42,655 bases of DNA from Candidatus Thorarchaeota archaeon (GCA_029855935.1 JAGSHN010000026.1:1-42655); one strand, 5' to 3'. Counted from the first letter of the stretch, positions 15,731-23,755 are shown. Program-made: numbers and translations. Notes: generated by a model not told the origin, from the letters alone.

Positions 15731-15774
15731 TCTCTTCGAGCCGGGGTCACGGCTCCTCATAACAGTTGTGACGG

Positions 15775-17199
15775 TCAAGTCGCGAGATCCACCGGGAGCC
15801 CCCTCCTTGTGGCCCGCCGCCTTGCCGTGAAGAATTTCTCAAGGTCCAGGAAGTCGTTCGAATCCCACCGCCACGTTCTATCCACGTGGTCATACACCGT
15901 GTGGACCAAGATACGGTCATCCATTCCCGCATTGACTGCGGTCGGGTGGAACCGGCCTCCCTCATCCTCCTCGTGCCGTGCAAATACGTACGCAATGTCT
16001 TCTGCCGTGCCAGTGGGCAACGCCGCCAGCATCAAGACCCGTGTTTCCTTCCCACTCTCTACGTCCCTGACACGCGAGATGTATGTGATTGGCAGGCTGA
16101 GCCACGCCCTGAGAAATGTCCCTGCCTGCTCAGGAGGGACGAAGAGAAGCAGCCTGTCAGTCAACCAGTCCAGTTGCGGTCTTGCTCTGGGGAGCAACAC
16201 CGAGAGCTCGCCGGTGAGCCGCGCCCGTCTCTTGAAGATGGTTGACTCTGACAGACCCGTCTGCTTCGCAAGCTCCGACGCAGCGGCCGTGAACTCTTGT
16301 CGGAGTATGTCTATCAGCCTTGTATCTGCATCAGAGAAACTTGTCCTCACAGTACCCACTGGCTCGTCCGTCCCCATTACAACTGGTTCGCCGGTGTGCC
16401 GTAGCAGGAGATGGAGAATGACGGGATCGACCGTCCATCGACGGCGACCACAGTGCTGATTGTAATAGAGGCTGGAGAATCGCAGCCGTCCCGTTGAGAG
16501 CCGCCACACCCGCACGCTCTCTGAGGTTGTTCGTAGGGAACGTACAAGCACGACTATGTCTGAGACCCGTTCTCTGGGGGCCGTCAGGGTCTGGAAGACG
16601 ATGCGCGTGGGGCCATCACAATAGAGCGTCTTCTCGACATAGGGCGACGATATCACGAAGGTCGGCTCGACCAATACCACGAGTATCCTTGCCAGACCCA
16701 TCTCCCCCACATTCAATATTGCCTGTGTCCTCAATAGCCCGGTCTGCAGAAGTCTTCGATAGGCTCTTCTCGTCCTGCTGTACGTCAGTCCAATCTCGGC
16801 AGCCAACTTTTGCAGAGCGGATGAACGATGGTCATTGACCATTGCACCGAGGACTCTCAACTCACTGTCACTGAGATGGGCGAGACCCCTGTGCCACTCC
16901 TGTTCTATTATCATGAGGATTTCTTGTTGTGTCAGAACACCCCCGTCCCCAGCACGACCAGCGCGCCTGACACGGTTCACCACAACTTGATACAGACTCC
17001 CTCTATGCGTTGCCACCATGTCACGTAGCCGACGTGCGTTCTCAATCTCAAACACGTCGACGTCTCTCCCAATCTCAATTGACCTCAGCAGACTCAGAAG
17101 GCGTTCTGCGGAGGGCGAGAGCCTGCAGCCCTCATACTCGTCCTCTGTTTCGTTTCCGCTTCCCCTCAAGAGGCTTGCCCCACGAGTTCTCATCATCAT
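15775..17199 (-). CDS. Large winged-HTH transcriptional regulator with two HTH segments
   Basis: A protein of about 474 residues with two recognisable winged-helix segments. The first is around LSDSELRVLGAMVNDHRSSALQKLAAEIGLTYSRTRRAYRRLLQTGLL. The second is FSDADTRLIDILRQEFTAAASELAKQTGLSESTIFKRRARL. Each is followed by an alpha/beta stretch, giving an internally duplicated layout. A specific family cannot be named; HTH architecture of Lrp or ArsR-like type is the best description. ATG 17199 is chosen because a TATA box lies about 20 bases upstream, suggesting a leaderless message. It precedes RNase Z on the same strand. Confidence 0.75.
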   Translation of the reverse strand: MMMRTRGASLLRGSGNETEDEYEGCRLSPSAERLLSLLRSIEIGRDVDVFEIENARRLRDMVATHRGSLYQVVVNRVRRAGRAGDGGVLTQQEILMIIEQEWHRGLAHLSDSELRVLGAMVNDHRSSALQKLAAEIGLTYSRTRRAYRRLLQTGLLRTQAILNVGEMGLARILVVLVEPTFVISSPYVEKTLYCDGPTRIVFQTLTAPRERVSDIVVLVRSLRTTSESVRVWRLSTGRLRFSSLYYNQHCGRRRWTVDPVILHLLLRHTGEPVVMGTDEPVGTVRTSFSDADTRLIDILRQEFTAAASELAKQTGLSESTIFKRRARLTGELSVLLPRARPQLDWLTDRLLLFVPPEQAGTFLRAWLSLPITYISRVRDVESGKETRVLMLAALPTGTAEDIAYVFARHEEDEGGRFHPTAVNAGMDDRILVHTVYDHVDRTWRWDSNDFLDLEKFFTARRRATRRGLPVDLAT

Positions 17200-17215
17200 T
17201 GAGTGAGATCTGCTA

Positions 17216-17224
17216 TGATATAAG
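17216..17224 (-). promoter_or_regulatory. TATA box of the large HTH regulator
   Basis: CTTATATCA on the minus strand ends about 17 bases before ATG 17199, so the transcript would start at or very near the initiation codon. This also argues against the longer upstream frame, which overlaps the TrmB-like gene. Confidence 0.6.
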
Positions 17225-17239
17225 GCCCAACAGCACGAC

Positions 17240-17998
17240 TCACCTGTCAAGAGGTCTTGAGTCGGTCCACAGCGAGTCGAAATAGGCCGCTGCCATTGAC
17301 GCGAACACAACGTGATTAGAGTATACTCCTAAGAACTGCTGTTCAGCGCCTCCCGTCAGCATGATGAGTGTCTCACGAGTATCACATACGAGTCCCGCAC
17401 CGAACACTCGGTCCCTAAGACGCACTTCGTATCGATGCGGAATGAGTGGGATGAGCCCCTCGGCCACGTGCGATGTCAGAATGTAGACACGCTGTGCCCG
17501 CACATCGAGCACCCGGTCGACAACAGCATCTATCTCCTCCACATCTGGTGTGAGACTGGGTAGCGAGAGCTTGATCTCTTCCTTTGCAGCCTCGATCATT
17601 GCTATGGCCTTCGCCAGAATGGCCGCCCGCCCGTGAATGACGAACACGTCGCGTGTAGTGACCTTCGTTTCCTTCTCGTAGAGCGGCTGAAGCTCCTCAA
17701 CGACTATCCGCGCAGACCTCTCAATCCGCTCCTCAATGGCGAGCCTAACAAGCTTCACCACCTCGACCGGGGCCTTGGCCACGTACAATGTCGGCCTTCC
17801 TCGTTGAACCTGGATGAAGCCCTTCTCCTCCAGTCGGCCAAGAACATCGTAGACCCTCGAATATGGGACTCCGGACTTCTGACTGATGTCCGATGCCGCC
17901 ATCTGGCCCCCCTGTATCATCACAAGATAGGCTGCGGTCTCGTACTCGGTGAGGCCCATATCTCTCAACGCACGTGTTGCTGCCTCACTGATGGTCAT
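17240..17998 (-). CDS. TrmB-family transcriptional regulator
   Basis: Archaeal regulator of the TrmB type, 252 residues. The N-terminal winged helix (MGLTEYETAAYLVMIQGG, then SDISQKSGVPYSRVYDVLGRLEEKGFI) is followed by RGRPTLYVAKAPVEVV and a coiled-coil linker (IEERIERSARIVVEELQPLYEKE). A C-terminal effector-like domain of the phospholipase-D-like type follows. ATG 17998 is preferred over GTG 18007 because GAGGGTGA lies just upstream. TrmB regulators often respond to sugars, but no transporter or sugar gene is adjacent, so the effector is unknown. A TATA box lies at 18035-18040. Confidence 0.9.
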   Translation of the reverse strand: MTISEAATRALRDMGLTEYETAAYLVMIQGGQMAASDISQKSGVPYSRVYDVLGRLEEKGFIQVQRGRPTLYVAKAPVEVVKLVRLAIEERIERSARIVVEELQPLYEKETKVTTRDVFVIHGRAAILAKAIAMIEAAKEEIKLSLPSLTPDVEEIDAVVDRVLDVRAQRVYILTSHVAEGLIPLIPHRYEVRLRDRVFGAGLVCDTRETLIMLTGGAEQQFLGVYSNHVVFASMAAAYFDSLWTDSRPLDR

Positions 17999-18034
17999 TC
18001 TCTTCACCCTCTAGACTGTTCTCTGTCCCTGTAC

Positions 18035-18040
18035 TTATAG
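18035..18040 (-). promoter_or_regulatory. TATA box of the TrmB-like regulator
   Basis: CTATAA on the minus strand (context AGCCTATAAGTAC) lies about 40 bases before ATG 17998, giving a short leader that contains the GAGGGTGA site. Confidence 0.55.
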
Positions 18041-18172
18041 GCTTGTAAGAGGCGTTGCGCAGAGCGCAGTGACGCCCACGGCAGCACTACGTATATCAGG
18101 GGAATGGCTAACACAAGGCCCTGACTCGTGCAGAGTCTCAGCCTACTACAGGTATTCTGAGGTCCGGTCGAG

Positions 18173-18904
18173 ATGTCCTTCCCACAGGTGAGCGTTCCTG
18201 CGGCGGAGATGCCCTCCACCGTGTTACACTTCATGAGGATTGACGTACCGGACGCTCTTCCCCCGCCCAATCCCGATCTGATCCAGCGCTTCAATCCGCG
18301 AGCTGTAGTGATTGTGATAATTGACAACTTTGGCCTGTTTGAGGCGGTCGTCTACAGACCCGAGTTTCTAATCAAGAATATGGAGGTGCTTGCGCTCCTC
18401 CAGACTTCCAGCCCTCAGGCAGTCCCGCTCATCACATCTCTGCTGCGAGGTCCTCGTGCCTTTCATCTGACCGAGTACGTCCGAGGCTACGGAAAGTTCG
18501 TGCGGGTAGTGTGCCGTGCTGATGACGCCGAGCTCTTCGGGTTCGACCCTGCCTATACGGTCACAACACGCGATGACATGGCCACATACGTTGAGTCCAC
18601 AAGGTATGTCTTTCGGAGCGAGCTGTTGCTTGTCCACTTTCTCGATTTTGAGAGTCTCTATGCGCAGTACGGCCACAGGACTCCTCCTGAGACCCTCCTC
18701 GGGAAGATAGTGCGCAGGACTGACAACTGGATAAAGGTCCTCTATCGACAGGCACGTACCGGCACTCTCTTCATCATAGTTGGGAACCACGGTCGTCATC
18801 CAGTCCCTCTGAACTACGAGGGAAAGCTTGCGGAGTGGCGGAAGGCAAATGCCCCCATCGCCATAATGTTTCAAAAACGTGAGGACGGCTCACGCCAGCA
18901 ATGA
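18173..18904 (+). CDS. Alkaline-phosphatase-superfamily-like protein
   Basis: A soluble protein of 243 residues. The segment AVVIVIIDNFGLFE (about 44-57) resembles the first metal-binding strand of phosphopentomutase and type I phosphodiesterases, and LFIIVGNHGRHP near residue 203 resembles the late D-H-G metal motif with Asp replaced by Asn. A typical nucleophile Ser/Thr after the first motif is not obvious, so activity is uncertain. The order of motifs and length support the superfamily, but I cannot name a substrate. The 3' end overlaps the convergent uppP gene by 15 bases. Confidence 0.55.
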   Translation: MSFPQVSVPAAEMPSTVLHFMRIDVPDALPPPNPDLIQRFNPRAVVIVIIDNFGLFEAVVYRPEFLIKNMEVLALLQTSSPQAVPLITSLLRGPRAFHLTEYVRGYGKFVRVVCRADDAELFGFDPAYTVTTRDDMATYVESTRYVFRSELLLVHFLDFESLYAQYGHRTPPETLLGKIVRRTDNWIKVLYRQARTGTLFIIVGNHGRHPVPLNYEGKLAEWRKANAPIAIMFQKREDGSRQQ

Positions 18905-19720
18905 TGGGATCCCAAACACTATCGCCACGGCTCCGAGGATCACACACAGTCTCCAGAAGTCCACTCTTCTCGCGAGCCTCAGCAACGCCTCCATCGAGAG
19001 CAGTCCTGTCACGAAGACTATTGCCTCCATGACGAGAAGGTCCAAGAGTGGAACCGCAGGAAAGATCGAGTCACTGGTGAGGATGTCGACGAAGAGAGCG
19101 CCCACGACCGCTGGGACGCTCATCAGGAAACTGAACCATAGCGCCCTCTCGCGGTCGACCCTCATCAGCAGCAGGGCGGATATCGTGACCCCTGAGCGAC
19201 TGAGTCCGGGCAGGATTGACAGACCCTGTACGAGACCCGTCAATCCAGCACGTTTCTCATCTGGGTCGTTGTATTCCTTGTTCCTCCCACACTCGTCTGC
19301 GTTCTCGTCGTCGTTGTACAACTGGCGGTTCACGCGGGTCGGCAGGTAGAGCACAACCGCCGTGACAAGCAGTAGTGCGCCCACCATCACATTGATGATC
19401 TCGCCATTGAAGGAGGAGATGGTCTCGCGGACGAGAAGATAGAGCGGAATGCCCGTCAAAGCCGTTGCGATGGTCGCAATCAGCAGCCGACGCAGGAGCA
19501 CCCTGTCCCGAAGACCAAGTACGTTGATGAAGTCACGAGGATAACGTGCCACAACGGCAAGGGCAGTCCCGAGATGGAGCCAGACGACAACAGAGACTAT
19601 CTTGTCGGCTGGTACCGAACTCGTGTTGTAGACAAAAAGAACGGCTTGCCCCTCACTGCTTATTGGTAGCCACTCGACGAGTCCCTGTATCAGTGCCACA
19701 AGAATCTGCCATAGCTCCAT
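18890..19720 (-). CDS. uppP: Undecaprenyl-diphosphatase-like protein UppP/BacA
   Basis: Membrane phosphatase of polyprenyl diphosphates. In archaea it probably recycles dolichyl or other polyprenyl diphosphate used in glycosylation. It has 276 residues with many hydrophobic helices, and the two active-site motifs are present: LVEWLPISSEGQ near the N-terminus (E-rich motif 1) and LPGLSRSGVTIS (motif 2, S-R-S). The gene is divergent from the PhoU-like gene at 19812 and may share its regulatory region. Confidence 0.93.
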   Translation of the reverse strand: MELWQILVALIQGLVEWLPISSEGQAVLFVYNTSSVPADKIVSVVVWLHLGTALAVVARYPRDFINVLGLRDRVLLRRLLIATIATALTGIPLYLLVRETISSFNGEIINVMVGALLLVTAVVLYLPTRVNRQLYNDDENADECGRNKEYNDPDEKRAGLTGLVQGLSILPGLSRSGVTISALLLMRVDRERALWFSFLMSVPAVVGALFVDILTSDSIFPAVPLLDLLVMEAIVFVTGLLSMEALLRLARRVDFWRLCVILGAVAIVFGIPSLLA

Positions 19721-19758
19721 CGAGGCGTTCTCTCCTCTCTTGCTGAGCGTGCTGAGAA

Positions 19759-19768
19759 GATTTAAAAC
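19759..19768 (+). promoter_or_regulatory. TATA box of the PhoU-like gene
   Basis: GATTTAAAAC precedes ATG 19812 by about 44-53 bases, predicting transcription start near 19790. Its position inside the upstream part of the open frame shows that the start at 19740 is too early. Confidence 0.6.
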
Positions 19769-19811
19769 TGGTGACCAGTGCTGGCAGCCCGTTCCTCAGG
19801 ATGTGCAGACA

Positions 19812-20474
19812 ATGGTACTTGACAATGGCAGATTCATTACCAGCGAGCTGGCAAATGTGACACATCTACTGGACGAGCACTTCAGGGTGGCACTGTCCGC
19901 GACGAAGATTGTGGCCGGAGCCATAGCCGACTGGCTGGAGGCTGGCAAGATGATCTCTGATGAGGACCTCCAGAAGATCACTGGTCTTGAGGAGAGAGGT
20001 GACGAGCTCAAGGCCGCCATCCTACACGAGCTTGCCTCTGCCAATACTCTGATGCAGCGTGAGGATCTGCTGCGGCTCGTTCACTACAACGACAAGCTCG
20101 TTGACGGAGCGGAGATTGCCTGCTACCATCTTGCGGCCTTTGTCAACCGGTGGACTCCTGAGGGACCGTTGAGAGCCAAGATCGCAGAGCTGGGCCAAAA
20201 ATATCTTGAGATTGTGACCCAGCAGCGCGAGGCGGTGCGATATCTCTCGCTGGACATTGAGAAGTCGCTCGCCAAGACCAATGACATTTGCAGTCTTGAG
20301 AAGCAGATTGACATTCTGATGCGTGAGATATGGGCCCACCTCTACCCGAGCGACCTGCCCATAGCCATCATCCTGCGAGTTCGAGACTTTGTCAATATGC
20401 TCGAAGAGGTCAGCAACTTTGCTGAGGACGCCGCGAACACGATTCGGGGCATATCTCTCACACTGAACACATGA
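19812..20474 (+). CDS. DUF47 / PhoU-like helical protein
   Basis: About 220 residues, almost entirely helical, with features of the DUF47 PhoU-like family: FRVALSATKIVAGAIADWLE, ITGLEERGDELKAAILHEL, LLRLVHYNDKLVDGAE and a C-terminal VRDFVNMLEEVSNFAEDAANTI. Such proteins usually accompany Pit-type phosphate transporters and bind metals through acidic motifs. No transporter is next to it here; UppP, which releases phosphate from polyprenyl diphosphate, is the divergent neighbour. ATG 19812 follows the TATA box at normal distance. Confidence 0.85.
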   Translation: MVLDNGRFITSELANVTHLLDEHFRVALSATKIVAGAIADWLEAGKMISDEDLQKITGLEERGDELKAAILHELASANTLMQREDLLRLVHYNDKLVDGAEIACYHLAAFVNRWTPEGPLRAKIAELGQKYLEIVTQQREAVRYLSLDIEKSLAKTNDICSLEKQIDILMREIWAHLYPSDLPIAIILRVRDFVNMLEEVSNFAEDAANTIRGISLTLNT

Positions 20475-20490
20475 AACCTGTGTCAGCATC

Positions 20491-21081
20491 TTGAGCGTGA
20501 TTGGATTGGCTGAGGGCGATGAGACCTCTGACGACATTCCGGTCGCCGACTTTCTGGGTGATCGCGGAATAGTGTGGGACTCTCGGCACGGCACACGTCT
20601 ATACTCCAGTGGCTTCTTCGGTCAACCTGTGGGTATCAGAAAGCCAAAGTCCCCCGAGTTCGACAGACCTCTGGAGCTGTCGCTGCTTGAATGCGCCTAT
20701 CTAGTCGATGCCGGGATGCTACGTGTCATCGACGTGAGCGGGCAGGTCCCGATGACGGTCGACGATCTCATAAGGGCCGGTCTACTTCAGTCTGAGGAGT
20801 TCTATGAACGTTTTCTGGTCTACAAGGACCTGCGTAGGCGCGGGTTTGTGGTGCGTCCGGGGCTTAAGTTCGGGACAGACTTCGCGGTCTACGAGCACGG
20901 CCCGGGAATCGACCACGCGCCGTTCTTGGTCCACGTCATTCCCCAGAGAAAGGGTGTCCAACCCATAGACATGGTCCGAGCTGGCCGACTTGCAACGTCT
21001 GTGCGTAAGAAGTTCATCATAGCAACCGTCAAGGAGTCGGAGGAGATTACGTACTACTCCTTTGTCTGGCACCGCCCCTAG
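20491..21081 (+). CDS. endA: tRNA-splicing endonuclease EndA
   Basis: Cuts bulge-helix-bulge introns from pre-tRNA. The product has 196 residues, the size of the homomeric archaeal subunit. The C-terminal catalytic domain holds the triad in FAVYEHGPGIDHAPFLVHV (Tyr134 and His142) and SVRKKFIIA (Lys173 or Lys174); the His-Lys spacing of 31 is as in the family. LVYKDLRRRGFVVRPGLKFGTDF is the typical lead-in. TTG 20491 is given as start and GTG 20497 is possible. It follows the PhoU-like gene by 16 bases. A substrate, intron-bearing tRNA-Ser, lies at 13454. Confidence 0.96.
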   Translation: MSVIGLAEGDETSDDIPVADFLGDRGIVWDSRHGTRLYSSGFFGQPVGIRKPKSPEFDRPLELSLLECAYLVDAGMLRVIDVSGQVPMTVDDLIRAGLLQSEEFYERFLVYKDLRRRGFVVRPGLKFGTDFAVYEHGPGIDHAPFLVHVIPQRKGVQPIDMVRAGRLATSVRKKFIIATVKESEEITYYSFVWHRP

Positions 21082-21095
21082 CCTCACCAGCAAAA

Positions 21096-21104
21096 CAAAT
21101 AAGG
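21096..21104 (+). promoter_or_regulatory. TATA-like element before the 21155 gene
   Basis: CAAATAAGG lies about 50-60 bases before ATG 21155, shortly after the endA stop. It would give a leader that includes ACGGTGA, the ribosome binding site. Confidence 0.4.
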
Positions 21105-21154
21105 CGTACCTGCAAGGTCCAATCAGTTTCATCCTGCTTGACGGTGAAGACAGA

Positions 21155-21472
21155 ATGTCAGACAAAGCGGAGAACGCGAAGGCCTTTGGCGACATCCTTA
21201 TGCAGGCTTGGGAGCACACTCCCTCCTTCATCTGCAGCAATGAGGACTACATCTATTGTCTGTTTCCTGCTGATGAGACCAACGAACGGTGGATCGAGGC
21301 CTCGATAACATTCCCAGATGGCTCTCTTGAGAAGAAGGAGATTGACTCCTCAAAGGCAATTGCCCTACTGGTTGAGGAGTTGAAGGTCCTTCCGACCTAT
21401 GGTGTCGAGTCGATTGTCAGCACCAAGGCCAAGCTGGATGAAGCGCTTGCTCGCCTCAGCACGCTGAAGTGA
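21155..21472 (+). CDS. Small acidic protein of unknown function
   Basis: About 105 residues: MSDKAENAKAFGDILMQAW, a middle part with SNEDYIYCLFPADETNERWI, then SITFPDGSLEKKEIDSSKAI and a C-terminal helix. The pattern suggests a compact alpha/beta fold without membrane segments or metal motifs. I do not recognise a family. ATG 21155 is chosen because GGTGA lies upstream; the frame is open to 21062, but that overlaps the end of endA. Codon use looks like that of its neighbours. Confidence 0.7.
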   Translation: MSDKAENAKAFGDILMQAWEHTPSFICSNEDYIYCLFPADETNERWIEASITFPDGSLEKKEIDSSKAIALLVEELKVLPTYGVESIVSTKAKLDEALARLSTLK

Positions 21473-21779
21473 GATGTGTTGACATCGTGATACCATGCTG
21501 TGAGGAGGGTCCCACAGAGTCATAGTTGTCTTGGCGGAATGTGGTGATGTCATTCATCCCTCTGAATTCTATGGTTAACTACCTGCTGTTTCATCGTCAT
21601 TGCACGGCTGATGCAGCAACTTGGGGCACAGGGCGTCTTTGTTTCAAGACTCTCTCACTTGAGGGCCTACCTGTGAGATTGCTCTCTCCGCCGGGCGACA
21701 CTAGGGCAATCTGCTGTGGGGCGTTGTGACAGATCGTGTTGGAAACGTAACGAGTTGTGTGTTCTTGGGTGAAATCGCA
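21473..21779. other. Intergenic stretch with no gene recognised
   Basis: I see no convincing coding frame or structured RNA here. TGTGAGGAGGGTCCCACA near 21500 can form a weak hairpin shortly after the preceding stop and may be a 3' end structure. The last bases hold GGGTGA, the ribosome binding site of the next gene. Confidence 0.4.
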
Positions 21780-22091
21780 ATGACCGAGAATCTATCGGAC
21801 TGTACTCCTCTCTGTAAGAGCTTTCGTTGTGATAGAAAGCCATCGGCACTAAAGATTCGTCGCAGAGGGGGAAGGAAAGTCATCTGGTGCACGTGGGTCG
21901 ACGATGAGTGCGACGGTCCGTGGTGCCAGTTCGGTGTGTGCCGTGAACTCAAGATGACCGCGGACGGGAAGTGCAAGAAGACCGTGGCGCCACCAAGGCC
22001 TCAACCGGTGGCAATTCCCGAGGACGACTATATCGACCCTGACGAACTGCCGGAACGAGTGGCCAAGAAACTGAGGGTGCGGGAGCGGTAG
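21780..22091 (+). CDS. Small Cys-rich protein of unknown function
   Basis: About 103 residues with nine cysteines in the first 70: CTPLCKSFRC, then WCTWVDDECDGPWCQFGVC and GKCKK, so a metal-binding or disulfide-rich module is likely. The C-terminal part is proline-rich and then acidic (IPEDDYIDPDELPERV) with a basic end. There is no signal peptide or membrane helix. ATG 21780 is chosen over the earlier in-frame start at 21726 because GGGTGA lies six bases upstream. No family is recognised. Confidence 0.72.
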   Translation: MTENLSDCTPLCKSFRCDRKPSALKIRRRGGRKVIWCTWVDDECDGPWCQFGVCRELKMTADGKCKKTVAPPRPQPVAIPEDDYIDPDELPERVAKKLRVRER

Positions 22092-22279
22092 GTGAGTTCT
22101 CCTCTCGTCATCGCCTTTTGCACCCTCTCTCGGCTCTCACATTCAGCTATGAGAGTGAGATAGAGCCGTATGCAGACCGGTCAGCTGAGATGACAGGCCA
22201 GATAGGACTTATGAGCCTAAACACAGCCCTCGACTCTCGCTGTACTGGCGTGCGGTCGGACGACTGGTGGTCGCAACTT

Positions 22280-22286
22280 CTATAAG
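22280..22286 (+). promoter_or_regulatory. TATA box before the 22348 microprotein and AIR-synthase-like gene
   Basis: CTATAAG lies about 62-68 bases before ATG 22348 and predicts transcription start near 22310. The region 22092-22279 has no gene that I can see apart from a stem-loop at about 22129-22163 (GGCTC/GAGCC plus TCAC/GTGA). Confidence 0.5.
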
Positions 22287-22347
22287 TGCTTCAGCTGGGG
22301 ACGGACCCGCAGGTGAGACGGGTTTGTTCGAAGAGGTTCGTCCCGAG

Positions 22348-22446
22348 ATGCGTGCCCTGATATTCTTGATGATTGGTCTATCTCTCTTGGGCATTGGCAT
22401 TCTACTCAACCAGGCGAAGTTTGCAATAGACTTTCTCAGTCCGTGA
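22348..22446 (+). CDS. Candidate 32-residue single-helix membrane microprotein
   Basis: A short frame encodes MRALIFLMIGLSLLGIGILL followed by NQAKFAIDFLSP. It is nearly a single transmembrane helix with one Arg at the N-terminus. It lies after a good TATA box and 27 bases before the start of the AIR-synthase-like gene, with which it would share a transcript. GAGG is present upstream at a rather long distance. No known family is recognised, and chance hydrophobic frames of this size do occur. Confidence 0.4.
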   Translation: MRALIFLMIGLSLLGIGILLNQAKFAIDFLSP

Positions 22447-22473
22447 TCGGAGTTTCTGGCTGCGTGATTCCTG

Positions 22474-23478
22474 TTGCCGCAGATAGATGATATTGTTGAC
22501 TCCCTCCGCTCCTTTGAGGGAATCACCCGCAAGTATGTGATTCCAGATATCATCAGAAAGATCCGTGAGATCTCGTACAGGGGTGGCCTTCCGCACTCTC
22601 TGGGAGAGGACTCTGCGACAATCGGGACAGAGAGCGACGAGTACGTCCTCCTGACGACCGACTCTGTGGTGGAGGAACTGTGTCGCAGTCATCCCCGAGC
22701 TGCTGGATTCAATGTGGTCTTGGCCAACATTATGGACATCTATGCTGCAGGCGGTGTTCCGACCTCCTTTGCTGTCGCGCTATCCTACTCCTCACCATCG
22801 GTGGGTGAGGGTCTCCTTCAAGGGGTGATCGAGGGATCTCACGCCTTTGAGGTTCCCATCATTCGTGGTCACACCAATCCCTCTGCGAGCTGCACCTACA
22901 TAGTCGGTGCCGCCACTGGAAGAGTCAAAGTCGACGATGTGCTGACGGCCGGGGGCGCCACGAATGACGATCTTCTGGTCTTGATCTTCGACCCACAAGG
23001 AAGACGGGGTCGGTACTATCGTCTGGGCTGGGACACGGTCACCAAACGTTCCAGTGATGACAATATCCGTCGTCTCACAGTAATGACCCGGATTGCCCAG
23101 GAGCATCTCGCTACCGCCGCAAAGGACATCTCAACCGCAGGACTGGTGGGCACGGCCGCAATGATGGTGGAGTACTCAGGGATGGGGGCTCTCGTGGATC
23201 TTGATACACTGGACAGGACCCGTCCCTCAGCAATACCGCTCAAGGACTGGATTCGCATGTTCATCTCGTTGGGTTTCCTACTCTCTGTGAAACAGTGTCA
23301 TCTTGCCCGTGTTGAGGAGCTGACACAAGAGCACGGTCTTCGTGCAGTGGTCATCGGGCACGTGAACGACTCCGGGACACTGGACCTACAGTACGGCGAC
23401 GAGAGAAGGAGACTGTTCGACTTTCGCGATGGCCCCCTACTCACTCCTGCGGGTGAGGACTCGGATGAGCCGTCATAG
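22474..23478 (+). CDS. AIR-synthase-related protein (PurM/SelD/ThiL/HypE superfamily)
   Basis: A 334-residue ATP-dependent enzyme of the PurM-like fold. The N-terminal half has the superfamily signs GEDSATIG, LTTDSVVEELC and NVVLANIMDIYAAGGVPTSFAVAL, which form the acidic metal and ATP site. The sequence IIRGHTNPSASC and a second-domain segment KDISTAGLVGTAAMMVEYSGMGALVD complete the fold. It resembles the AIR-synthase-related subgroups more than true SelD, since the N-terminal Cys/Sec-x2-Lys catalytic motif of SelD is missing. The product is unknown. The nearby Sec cluster makes a selenophosphate-related role worth testing. TTG 22474 is the chosen start. Confidence 0.85.
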   Translation: MPQIDDIVDSLRSFEGITRKYVIPDIIRKIREISYRGGLPHSLGEDSATIGTESDEYVLLTTDSVVEELCRSHPRAAGFNVVLANIMDIYAAGGVPTSFAVALSYSSPSVGEGLLQGVIEGSHAFEVPIIRGHTNPSASCTYIVGAATGRVKVDDVLTAGGATNDDLLVLIFDPQGRRGRYYRLGWDTVTKRSSDDNIRRLTVMTRIAQEHLATAAKDISTAGLVGTAAMMVEYSGMGALVDLDTLDRTRPSAIPLKDWIRMFISLGFLLSVKQCHLARVEELTQEHGLRAVVIGHVNDSGTLDLQYGDERRRLFDFRDGPLLTPAGEDSDEPS

Positions 23479-23486
23479 TTAAATCG
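23477..23486 (+). promoter_or_regulatory. TATA box before the 23510 gene
   Basis: AGTTAAATCG is centred about 28 bases before GTG 23510, so the message of that gene would be leaderless or nearly so. Confidence 0.5.
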
Positions 23487-23509
23487 TTCAGCTACTCGAC
23501 AATGCTGGA

Positions 23510-23755
23510 GTGAACGCAGTGTCAACTTCTACGAAGGTCTGCAGCATCGTCGGGTGCGACAAACCATCAAAGAGGTCCTTCTCGCGAGACAGGATCCTCC
23601 AGAGCATCATCAAGAGCGGCCTCAGGGTCAAGGAGCCACGATCTGGCAGGGATGCGCGTTCGCGAAAGGTCTACCTCTGTGCTGACCACTGGAAGGTAGT
23701 CAAGAAGGTGTTCAAGAAGGAGACCCGACCGGAACGTATGCGTTGGGGCCACTGA
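23510..23755 (+). CDS. Small basic protein with Cys/His motif
   Basis: An 81-residue basic protein. Cysteines lie in CSIVGC and a late CADHW, giving a possible C-x4-C...C-x2-H zinc site bridging the ends. The middle is rich in Arg and Lys (KPSKRSFSRDR, KEPRSGRDARSRK), and the C-terminus is basic (KVVKKVFKKETRPERMRWG). RNA or DNA binding is plausible from composition. GTG 23510 is about 25-30 bases after the TATA box; GTG 23519 is an alternative. The family is not recognised. Confidence 0.7.
   Translation: MNAVSTSTKVCSIVGCDKPSKRSFSRDRILQSIIKSGLRVKEPRSGRDARSRKVYLCADHWKVVKKVFKKETRPERMRWGH

Noticed and set aside
22129-22163. Stem-loop after the Cys-rich gene as a SECIS or riboswitch
   Set aside because: Stems are short (five and four pairs) and the upstream gene has no UGA codon. 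It is at most a transcript-end structure.
22465-22467. In-frame TGA just before the AIR-synthase-like gene as a possible Sec codon
   Set aside because: The residues around it show no SelD-like motif and a normal start lies right after it, so it is more likely an ordinary stop.
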